From: Deltaproteobacteria bacterium
GTDB lineage: Bacteria > Desulfobacterota > Syntrophia > Syntrophales > Smithellaceae
Assembly: GCA_022710585.1 (NCBI GenBank)
Contig: JAKLGV010000010.1
Span: forward strand, 1-64,000
DNA length: 64,000 nucleotides
Direction of reading: 5' to 3'
Shown: positions 25,849-32,099 of the stretch, piece after piece
How positions within the stretch are numbered: the first letter of the stretch is position 1
Layout: every line of letters starts with the position of its first letter
Notes under the pieces: generated by a model
What the model saw: the letters and a program-made list of their open reading frames with translations, nothing else
The model's database searches: none
What the model was told of the DNA's origin: nothing
Translations under genes and position numbers: made by a program

Positions 25849-27552
25849 TCAATCAGCGAATTTTTTATTGATATAGATCTGCTGACCGATGCTGATAATA
25901 TTATTTAACAGCCAGTAAATGACCAAACCGGATGGAAAATTCAAAAAGATAAAAGTGAAAATGATGGGCATCGCCAGCATAATCTTGGCCTGCATGGGAT
26001 CGCCCACCGTGGGGGTCATTTTCTGTTGGATGAACTGCGTGGCGCCCATCACAATCGGTGTGATGTAATAGGGATCTTTGGCCGATAAATCCTGTATCCA
26101 GAAGAAGAACGGCGAGTGGCGCAGTTCAATGGCATACAGGAGCGTGTTGTAAAGGCCGATAAACACCGGAATCTGGATCAGGATCGGCAGGCATCCGCCG
26201 AAGGGATTCACTTTGTGCGCTTTGTAAAGCGCCATGGTTTCCTGTCCCAGTTTTGCCTGATCATCCTTGTATTTTTCTCTGAGCGCTGTAATCTTGGGCT
26301 GGATTTTCTGCATTTCTTTCATGGACTTGTAGCTGATGTTGCCCAGGGGCCAGAAGATGATCTTGATCAGAACCGTCAGAAGAATAATGGCAATGCCGTA
26401 ATTGGCGATAAACTGATAGAGAAACTTGATGAAAATCAGCAGGCCGATGGACAGCCATTTCAGGCCCGGGATGAATGATTCAAATTCAATGGCTTCTTCC
26501 AGTGACAGCCCCAATTTTTTGAGCATACTGTAATCTTTGGGGCCGATGAAAAGATTATATTTGAAAGAAGCGGACTGAGCCGGCGGGATGGCATTTTTCG
26601 TCCCTTTGAGATTCACCGCAATCATATGGTTGGCGTCTCTGGACATACTCATGCTGGTCAGTGAAGGATTTTCGGGAATGATCACCGCCATAAAATATTT
26701 TCTTTCAAATCCACCCCAGGAGACATCCGGTCCCAGCGTTTCTTCCTTAGATATTTCAGCGGATTTTTCCCGCTTGATGGATTTGGACACATAGGCAACC
26801 GGACCTTCCTTGCTGTAGCTATCCACTTCCTGTTGCGGATCCACGTATTCATACCAGTTCAGATAAGGCGCCTGGTTCACGGGCGCGTCGGTCAGGTTGA
26901 AGACCTGCACGTCCAGCGCGATGGAATAGTTATCGGGATTAAACGTGAAGGTTTTTTCCACTTTCAGGCCGTCACGGAAGGTGCGCGAGAAGACGAGACG
27001 CTGCTGATTTTTATCCTGGATCAGGTTCAGATGGGTGACGTTTGCGTGATAGACGGAATCGGCTGAAATCGCGGATGGCGCTTCGGGGAAAGTCAGCGCC
27101 AGCGGGTAAGGCATATTTTCTTTCACCGCCACCAGTTCGATGAGTTCATTGCCTTTGGCCGTCGCCGGTTTTTTATTGCCGGATATGGAATTTTTAATGA
27201 CCGGCCAGATGTCGGCGACGCATTTTTCGCATTCCTGCCTGTAATGTTTCAGTTTAAATGATTTCAGCGCGGCGCCTCTCGTCGAAAAGACCGCCGTATA
27301 ATTTTCCGTTTCCACGCGGATATCTCTGGGTGTTTCTTCAGCCGGAACCGTAATGGCTTGAGCGGTAGGTCGGGGCGCTTCAATAGCCGTTTTCGTTGTG
27401 GGTTGTTGAACGGCTGTGGTATTGCTGGCCTGCCTGGTTGCCTGTTGAGCAGGTGCTGTTTCCGGCGGCGCAGGCGGCTTGGCGAAAAAAATCTGATATA
27501 TTAAAAGAACAGCCAGTGACAGGACGACAGCCAGAATAGTCCTTTTATCCAT
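25849..27552 (-). CDS. yidC: membrane protein insertase YidC
   Basis: YidC (567 residues) inserts and folds inner-membrane proteins alone or with SecYEG. An N-terminal helix (ILAVVLSLAVLLIYQIFF) is followed by a Pro/Ala/Gln-rich linker and the large periplasmic beta domain (about residues 75-340). The conserved five-helix core at about 355-555 includes GIAIILLTVLIKIIFWPL, NPFGGCLPILIQIPVFIGLY and a C-terminal GLVIYWLLNNIISIGQQ. Length and domain plan are those of Gram-negative YidC. It lies downstream of yidD by 18 bases. Confidence 0.96.
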   Translation of the reverse strand: MDKRTILAVVLSLAVLLIYQIFFAKPPAPPETAPAQQATRQASNTTAVQQPTTKTAIEAPRPTAQAITVPAEETPRDIRVETENYTAVFSTRGAALKSFKLKHYRQECEKCVADIWPVIKNSISGNKKPATAKGNELIELVAVKENMPYPLALTFPEAPSAISADSVYHANVTHLNLIQDKNQQRLVFSRTFRDGLKVEKTFTFNPDNYSIALDVQVFNLTDAPVNQAPYLNWYEYVDPQQEVDSYSKEGPVAYVSKSIKREKSAEISKEETLGPDVSWGGFERKYFMAVIIPENPSLTSMSMSRDANHMIAVNLKGTKNAIPPAQSASFKYNLFIGPKDYSMLKKLGLSLEEAIEFESFIPGLKWLSIGLLIFIKFLYQFIANYGIAIILLTVLIKIIFWPLGNISYKSMKEMQKIQPKITALREKYKDDQAKLGQETMALYKAHKVNPFGGCLPILIQIPVFIGLYNTLLYAIELRHSPFFFWIQDLSAKDPYYITPIVMGATQFIQQKMTPTVGDPMQAKIMLAMPIIFTFIFLNFPSGLVIYWLLNNIISIGQQIYINKKFAD

Positions 27553-27570
27553 TTTTTACCTCTCTAATTT

Positions 27571-27798
27571 TTACTTGACGGGATCGTATCCGCCAGGATG
27601 CAGGGGATGGCAGCGCAGGATTCTCTTGATGCCCATGAAGGTTCCTTTGACCGGTCCATAAATTTTTATTGCCTCAATGGCATATTCGGAACAGGACGGA
27701 TGGAAGCGGCAGCATGGCGCAAAGAAGAAAGGTGATAGACAGGTTTGATACAGACGAATTAAAAAAATAAAATATCTTGTCAATATTTTCCTGAGCAT
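27571..27798 (-). CDS. yidD: membrane protein insertion efficiency factor YidD
   Basis: YidD (75 residues) is a small membrane-associated protein encoded between rnpA and yidC in most bacteria. It has an amphipathic N-terminal helix ([21 protein letters not shown]) and the family motifs [15 protein letters not shown] and [13 protein letters not shown]. It is thought to aid YidC-dependent insertion. The gene lies 12 bases after rnpA. Confidence 0.94.
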   Translation of the reverse strand: MLRKILTRYFIFLIRLYQTCLSPFFFAPCCRFHPSCSEYAIEAIKIYGPVKGTFMGIKRILRCHPLHPGGYDPVK

Positions 27799-27810
27799 AA
27801 AGAATATATA

Positions 27811-28152
27811 TTACTTTTCCCGCGTGAAGAGTTCCGTTAATTCATGACATGCCTGTCTGAAAGTTAGGGGAGGCACATTTCTTTTGGCCATGACGACAAC
27901 ATCACGGCGTTCGGGAAACAGGTTCTTATGAAGACGAAAAAATTCTCTGATGAGTCTTTTGATTCTGTTTCTTTTTACGGCGTTTCCCGTTTTTCTGGTG
28001 ACGGTGATGCCGAGCCTTCTTTCCCCCTGTGGATTATCGCACGTTACAATCGTGAAATTTTTGGAACTTCTCCACACCCCCTGGTCATAAATTGTTTTAA
28101 ATCTGCTTCTTTTCGTTATCCTTTCCGGCTTCCGGTATGATTGTTCCTTCAT
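27811..28152 (-). CDS. rnpA: ribonuclease P protein component
   Basis: RnpA (113 residues) is the protein subunit of RNase P, which removes the 5' leader from pre-tRNA. It shows ERITKRSRFKTIYDQGVW and the RNR motif region RKTGNAVKRNRIKRLIREFFR. The ATG at 28152 (MKEQS) is preferred because GGTCAGG lies about seven bases ahead; an ATG six codons upstream would abut that site. The RNA subunit gene rnpB lies only 360 bases away, on the opposite strand. Confidence 0.93.
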   Translation of the reverse strand: MKEQSYRKPERITKRSRFKTIYDQGVWRSSKNFTIVTCDNPQGERRLGITVTRKTGNAVKRNRIKRLIREFFRLHKNLFPERRDVVVMAKRNVPPLTFRQACHELTELFTREK

Positions 28153-28197
28153 GCATACTGACCTGACCATCCTGAAATAACTTCGAAGATGACGGAT

Positions 28198-28335
28198 TTA
28201 CACGGTTAAACTTTTTCTGCCCTTGGCCCGGCGGCGGCTTAAAACCTGTCTTCCGGATTTTGATGCCATTCTCACGAGAAATCCGTGTGCTTTCTTTCTT
28301 TTGGTATTCGTCTTATTGGTCAAAGTCTTTTTCAT
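28198..28335 (-). CDS. rpmH: 50S ribosomal protein L34
   Basis: A 45-codon gene encoding the very basic L34 protein: [20 protein letters not shown] followed by [20 protein letters not shown] and a KSLTV end. The [27 protein letters not shown] pattern is diagnostic. It is the first gene of the rpmH-rnpA-yidD-yidC cluster. In many bacteria dnaA lies divergent next to it; here rnpB occupies that place. Confidence 0.96.
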   Translation of the reverse strand: MKKTLTNKTNTKRKKAHGFLVRMASKSGRQVLSRRRAKGRKSLTV

Positions 28336-28352
28336 TAGCAAAACCCCTAAAA

Positions 28353-28395
28353 TTAATAGGTTAATGCGTTAATCACAGTCAAGTTTATTTGTCAA
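28353..28395 (-). promoter_or_regulatory. promoter region of rpmH
   Basis: Read on the minus strand, TTGACA (28395-28390) and TTGACT (28382-28377) precede TATTAA (28358-28353). The TTGACT box is 18 bases from TATTAA and that pair is the better match to a promoter, 18 bases ahead of the rpmH ATG. The doubled -35 may mean overlapping start sites. Confidence 0.5.
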
Positions 28396-28474
28396 GGTTA
28401 AATTGGCTCAATGGGTTCATGGTGATGATTGAAATGACGGCGCGCGAAATTCAATGATATTGTCAAGGCGGCTC

Positions 28475-28503
28475 TTGAAAGATATGAGAATCAAGAGTAG
28501 TAT
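28475..28503 (+). promoter_or_regulatory. promoter of rnpB
   Basis: TTGAAA at 28475-28480 and TAGTAT at 28498-28503 are 17 bases apart, placing the start near 28510-28511. That is exactly where the first paired helix (P1) of RNase P RNA begins. Confidence 0.75.
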
Positions 28504-28510
28504 TGATTCA

Positions 28511-28890
28511 AGGCGGGAGAAGATCAGATGATCGCCGGTCTGCTGGACAGGCTGGAGGAAAGTCCGAGCTCCGCAGGGCAGGATGGTCGCTAACGGCGAC
28601 CGGGGGCGACCCCAGGGAAAGTGCCACAGAAAATATACCGCCCCGCGCAGGCGGGGTAAGGGTGAAAAGGCGAGGCAAGAGCTCACCGCTTTTCCGGTGA
28701 CGGAAAAGGCATGGTAAACCCCATCCGGAGCAAGACCAAATAGGAGAACGCTTGAGGACGGCCCGTCTGAAGTTCTCGGGTAGCGTCGCTTGAGGCGTCA
28801 GGCAACTGGCGTCCCAGATGAATGACCATCACCCCGGAAAGGGCAACCTGAACGGGGGACAGAACTCGGCTTACGATCTTCTCCCTGCCT
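28511..28890 (+). ncRNA. rnpB: RNase P RNA, bacterial A type
   Basis: The catalytic RNA of RNase P, about 380 nucleotides. Universal landmarks occur in order: GAGGAAAGTCCGAGCTCC (P4 5' side), CACAGAAAATATACCGCC, GGTAAGGGTGAAAAGG, GAGCAAGACCAAATAGG, AGATGAATGACCATCACC and ACAGAACTCGGCTTAC (P4 3' side). The ends form P1: AGGC plus GGGAGAAGATC at 28511-28525 pair with the segment at 28875-28890, with one bulged T. The RNA partners RnpA, encoded nearby on the opposite strand. No other gene lies in this stretch. Confidence 0.96.
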
Positions 28891-28958
28891 TGATGAATCG
28901 AGGCCATGGCGCTGGCAACGCTGCGTGAGAAATAAAGCCGGTCACGCACGGCGCTCTG

Positions 28959-29213
28959 TCACATCTTCTTTCCTTTTTCCTTCGCCTCCGTATAGAGTTT
29001 CCAGATGCAAAGGACTATCGCCAGAAAAAAAGAACAGAGCATAAAATTGGGTGAAGTGCCCAGCAGTTCATCCACGAGATAACCGATATAAAGAAAAAGA
29101 AAAGAAGACACGACCATGGCGAATCCCCAGGCCGACAGCATCAGAATGCCGCTGAGTTTACTGATCGGCTCTCGTTCCGGCTTTTGTTTTCTTCCTATCA
29201 GGTATCCCCTCAT
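28959..29213 (-). CDS. atpZ: AtpZ/AtpI-like F0F1 ATPase-associated membrane protein
   Basis: An 84-residue protein with two transmembrane helices (LSAWGFAMVVSSFLFLYIGY and FMLCSFFLAIVLCIWKLY) separated by a LVDELLGTSPNF turn, a pattern typical of the AtpZ-type proteins that accompany ATP synthase operons and are proposed to assist c-ring assembly or move Mg2+/Ca2+. It lies downstream of atpE on the same strand, but with two unrelated genes between. The start is the first ATG; the ribosome site is weak. Confidence 0.7.
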   Translation of the reverse strand: MRGYLIGRKQKPEREPISKLSGILMLSAWGFAMVVSSFLFLYIGYLVDELLGTSPNFMLCSFFLAIVLCIWKLYTEAKEKGKKM

Positions 29214-29273
29214 TCTTTTCGTTCCCGTATGGATGATGTTTGTGGTAAGGCGGCCCGGGAAATACAGGCGCGA

Positions 29274-29474
29274 TTAATCGACTTGAATGAAAGCGATAAA
29301 ACTTTTTACCAGATCGATTCCGGTATCTGTAAAGATCGTCACCAATACAAAAACAAGAATATAGATCAAGATCAATTCAACTGTTCTGATGTGCCGGTAT
29401 TTTTTTTTCAGGATGAAAAGCACAATACCGGTGATCATCAAAACCAGGATATGGATAAAAGGGAAGTTTCTCAT
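29274..29474 (-). CDS. small two-helix membrane protein, hypothetical
   Basis: A 66-residue protein with two hydrophobic helices (FIHILVLMITGIVLFILKKK and VELILIYILVFVLVTIFT) joined by a short basic loop, and a final amphipathic segment. AAGGAT lies ahead of the ATG. It has no recognisable family; the location between atpZ and an ATP-synthase c-subunit gene might suggest a link to that complex, but this is only contextual. Confidence 0.5.
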   Translation of the reverse strand: MRNFPFIHILVLMITGIVLFILKKKYRHIRTVELILIYILVFVLVTIFTDTGIDLVKSFIAFIQVD

Positions 29475-29600
29475 GGTGACATCCTTATTGAACGTGACGT
29501 TCAGTTATGGTCATACAAATTTCTCGCCGTTCATCGTTACTTTCTTACTATATATGATGTTTGATAAAGTTGATATATTTTTTTATAATTTTCAGGACCA

Positions 29601-29634
29601 TAAAAAAAGGCCGAATCGAAATTCGGCCTTTGGT
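29601..29634 (-). terminator. intrinsic terminator of the dCache sensor gene
   Basis: AAAGGCCGAAT at 29606-29616 and ATTCGGCCTTT at 29621-29631 form a perfect 11-bp stem with a CGAA loop. Read on the minus strand it ends in a run of seven T, 30 bases after the stop of the sensor gene. Confidence 0.88.
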
Positions 29635-29660
29635 TTAGTGATAACACAAGTTGATTTTAA

Positions 29661-30965
29661 TTATTTATCATCGTCATCATCATCAAATGGACCTTCCGAG
29701 CCTCTGGGAACTTCCGCCTGCAACGAACGGGTAATTCCGCGAACCAGGAGAAGCATGATGAAGAACAGAATAATCATCGATGCGATCAGGATAAAGATGA
29801 CCGTCGCCGTCCAGGCTTTGGCTTCTTTTTCAATCTCCTTGGCGACCTTGGCAGCTTCCTGATTGTACTTTTCAACATCCAGACCCAGTCCAACCCATCC
29901 AAAGCCTGCCGGTTCGGGCAGATTGGATGCGTAGAACTTAACGGGTGCATAAGCGACGAACTTCGTCAGGCCGCCGTATTTATACATCAGGATTCCCGAT
30001 TTTCCGGTCACAGCTTCCTTGGCGATGTTGAAGATGTTGTGATCCATAAATCCAAGCTGGAACATATTCAACGCTTCCGCACCCTTCTTGGCCAGATCTT
30101 TCGCATTATCAGCCGAAAGGGTCGGGACCGTTGTTCCCTGTTCCGTGAGTCCGACAATGTGATAATCCGCCGGATGAGAAATGACGAACCCGCGATTATC
30201 AACCATATAAGCATAATTACCCGTGGCCGCCTCTGTTTCGTATACCTTTTCAGCCTGTGTGGGAACAAGTTGATCGGTAAATTCGGCCAGATGACGATAA
30301 TCCAATGCCAGAGTAATGACGCCGGCAAACCCGTCCTTGCTGAATATCGGTGTTGCAAAACGGATGTATCCTGAAAACCGTTTTCCCTGATCAAACGCTG
30401 CCTTATCGACATAGTAGCCGGTGACAGGAGAAACGTAAATTTCACCTTTATTCAGATTTTTTGCCTTGGCAAAATAATCTTCCGTCTTATAGGTCGTATT
30501 GGCCGGATTGCTGACATTAACCCGTTTGTCTGCAGGAACTGCCTGACCGTCAACGATCTTGATCTGTTCGTTGCCGTTCTTGTCAATCAGGGCCATTTCA
30601 CTGTACAGAGGGATCAATACCTGTTGTACTTTCCCGTCTTTTTTTACCCAGGCCGGTTTTTTATTTTCAGCAATAAACTGTTTAAATACAGTTTCTGTCG
30701 AGGGAAGAATCGTTGCAACCTGTAAATCTTTCTTGCTCTCCATCAGGAATTTGGCAATTTCATTTGCCGTATTGACGGCTCTTGCTTTGATATCTTCCTG
30801 GGATTTCTGATCGAGAACGTTAACAGTCTTCTCTTTTACGGTAACCCCCAGTTTGAACATGCCGTTAGCGATTAAAAACGCCATTAGTGATAAGGGGATG
30901 ACTATAAGCAGGAAGAACACGCCTCCAATATTGAAAAACCGTTTATCTTTTCTAGTTTCTGACAT
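29661..30965 (-). CDS. dCache-domain membrane sensor without an output domain
   Basis: A 434-residue protein with one N-terminal membrane helix (IGGVFFLLIVIPLSLMAFLIA, residues about 12-33), a periplasmic double-Cache region (about 60-375) and a second helix near 390-412 (ATVIFILIASMIILFFIMLLL). The Cache part has the usual landmarks MALIDKNGNEQIK, YFAKAKNLNKGEIYVSPV and YAYMVDNRGFVISHP. After the second helix only about 25 residues remain, ending in an acidic DDDDDDK tail. No HAMP, kinase, GGDEF or MCP module follows, and the stop is backed by a strong terminator, so the protein is not truncated by the window. It may sense small carboxylates or amino acids and pass the signal through a separate partner. 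Confidence 0.85.
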   Translation of the reverse strand: MSETRKDKRFFNIGGVFFLLIVIPLSLMAFLIANGMFKLGVTVKEKTVNVLDQKSQEDIKARAVNTANEIAKFLMESKKDLQVATILPSTETVFKQFIAENKKPAWVKKDGKVQQVLIPLYSEMALIDKNGNEQIKIVDGQAVPADKRVNVSNPANTTYKTEDYFAKAKNLNKGEIYVSPVTGYYVDKAAFDQGKRFSGYIRFATPIFSKDGFAGVITLALDYRHLAEFTDQLVPTQAEKVYETEAATGNYAYMVDNRGFVISHPADYHIVGLTEQGTTVPTLSADNAKDLAKKGAEALNMFQLGFMDHNIFNIAKEAVTGKSGILMYKYGGLTKFVAYAPVKFYASNLPEPAGFGWVGLGLDVEKYNQEAAKVAKEIEKEAKAWTATVIFILIASMIILFFIMLLLVRGITRSLQAEVPRGSEGPFDDDDDDK

Positions 30966-31012
30966 TACTATTTCCCCCTAACCTTTGTTATTTTGTAGTT
31001 AATGATTTTATA

Positions 31013-31390
31013 TTAACCCAAAAAATAACGCATGTAAGGGTTAGCATACAGAAGAATCAAAGAAATAACCAAAGCGTAAATGGCGATAGATTCAGCCATG
31101 GCCATACCGACGAGCATAACCATCATAATCTTGCCCTGAACGCCGGGGTTTCTTCCTACTGCCTGACATGCGCCGTTTGCAGCGTTACCGATACCTGCGC
31201 CCGCGCCGATCGCGCCCAGTCCCATTGCCAGACCGGCTCCGATCATTGCGCCTACAGCAAAATACACTTTAATGTAAGATTCTCCGCCTGCCGGAATCGC
31301 TTCTGCCGCAAATACGAATGGACTTGCTACCAGCAGAACCACCATGCATGTAAATGCTGTTAAAATTACTTTACCCAATTTGTGTGACAT
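31013..31390 (-). CDS. atpE: ATP synthase F0 c-subunit
   Basis: The 125-residue c-subunit (about 80 is usual) has an N-terminal signal-like hydrophobic segment ending in FAAEA before two ring helices. Helix 1 contains GAIGAGAGIGNAANGACQAVGRNPG (key part GAGAGIGN), the loop RNPG replaces the common RQP, and helix 2 carries the ion-binding Glu in MAMAESIAIY. The Gln that Na+-translocating c-rings carry in helix 1 is replaced by Ile, which favours H+ coupling. It is separated from other F0F1 genes in this window: no atpB, F or F1 genes flank it. Strong, even expression is implied by its own intergenic region upstream. Confidence 0.93.
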   Translation of the reverse strand: MSHKLGKVILTAFTCMVVLLVASPFVFAAEAIPAGGESYIKVYFAVGAMIGAGLAMGLGAIGAGAGIGNAANGACQAVGRNPGVQGKIMMVMLVGMAMAESIAIYALVISLILLYANPYMRYFLG

Positions 31391-31852
31391 TGTTTGTCTC
31401 CTTTCATAATAAAGTTTTTTTTATTATTACTTCTTTTTTCCATAACATAAATTAACATTCGATGGAAAGCGAAATAATTTTACCTCTCACTGCGGCAACA
31501 TTATTGCATGAGTTGTGCCATATCTTTTATGGGGAAAATTTTTCAAGACGATGCATTATGAAATCCAGAAGAATAGGGACATCTAATCCATTGAGATTAT
31601 TTCATTTGGTATGCGGACAGAAAATGAAAAAAATAAGTGAAAAATATTTGCGATATGTTTTTTGATCATCCTGAAAGTTTTTTTGTTGCACCCATATTTA
31701 ATATTTTGTTAAATGGCGCTATAAAAAAACATGAAAGTCCCTTCCCGGTGGATTCCTCCGGCTCGTGAATATTTCTTTTTGTTCGCCGGTCTCCATGTCA
31801 AGACCATGAAGGATCCAGGAATGCTTTTCTTCCTTGTCTCTTATATTTTTAT
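31391..31852. other. intergenic region, no convincing gene
   Basis: An AT-rich stretch between divergent atpE and a small membrane-protein gene. A plus-strand frame of 67 codons (31462-31665) has no ribosome site and no family resemblance and is not accepted. The region next to 31391 should hold the atpE promoter and ribosome site (GGAGACA read on the minus strand). Confidence 0.4.
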
Positions 31853-31880
31853 TGAAATTTTCGTCCAAGGCCGTTACTAT
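31853..31880 (+). promoter_or_regulatory. promoter for the sensor kinase unit
   Basis: TTGAAA at 31853-31858 and TACTAT at 31875-31880, spaced 16 bases, lie 40 bases ahead of the small membrane protein that opens the NtrB/NtrC-like unit. Confidence 0.5.
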
Positions 31881-31919
31881 CGTCAAAATACAATATGAGA
31901 TTTTTTGTAAAGGATGATT

Positions 31920-32099
31920 ATGCAGGAGCTTTTAACGGCAATCACTTACCCGATCGTATGGCTGATCTGTTCTTATGTTCTAAGAATTGAAAGCGGCATG
32001 GCAAAACTTCTTATTTCATTAACGGCGGCAATTCTGGTTTATGTTCTGGTCGGAATGAAGCGTTCCCATAAAGAAAAAAAAGAGGATCAAGACGATTAG
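31920..32099 (+). CDS. small membrane protein preceding the sensor kinase
   Basis: A 59-residue protein with two hydrophobic helices (LLTAITYPIVWLICSYVL and AKLLISLTAAILVYVLVG) and a very charged tail RSHKEKKEDQDD. The ATG at 31920 has AAGG six bases ahead; another ATG at 31914 is too close to it. Its TAG stop directly abuts the GTG start of the kinase, so the two are translationally linked and the small protein may modulate the sensor. Family unknown. Confidence 0.6.
   Translation: MQELLTAITYPIVWLICSYVLRIESGMAKLLISLTAAILVYVLVGMKRSHKEKKEDQDD

Noticed and set aside
28503..28949. Short open frames on both strands within 28503-28949
   Set aside because: The region is RNase P RNA with all universal landmarks and matched P1 ends; the frames are accidental.
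31462..31665. 67-codon plus-strand frame between atpE and the sensor unit
   Set aside because: There is no ribosome-binding site, no recognisable domain and a short AT-rich composition; it is not better than chance.
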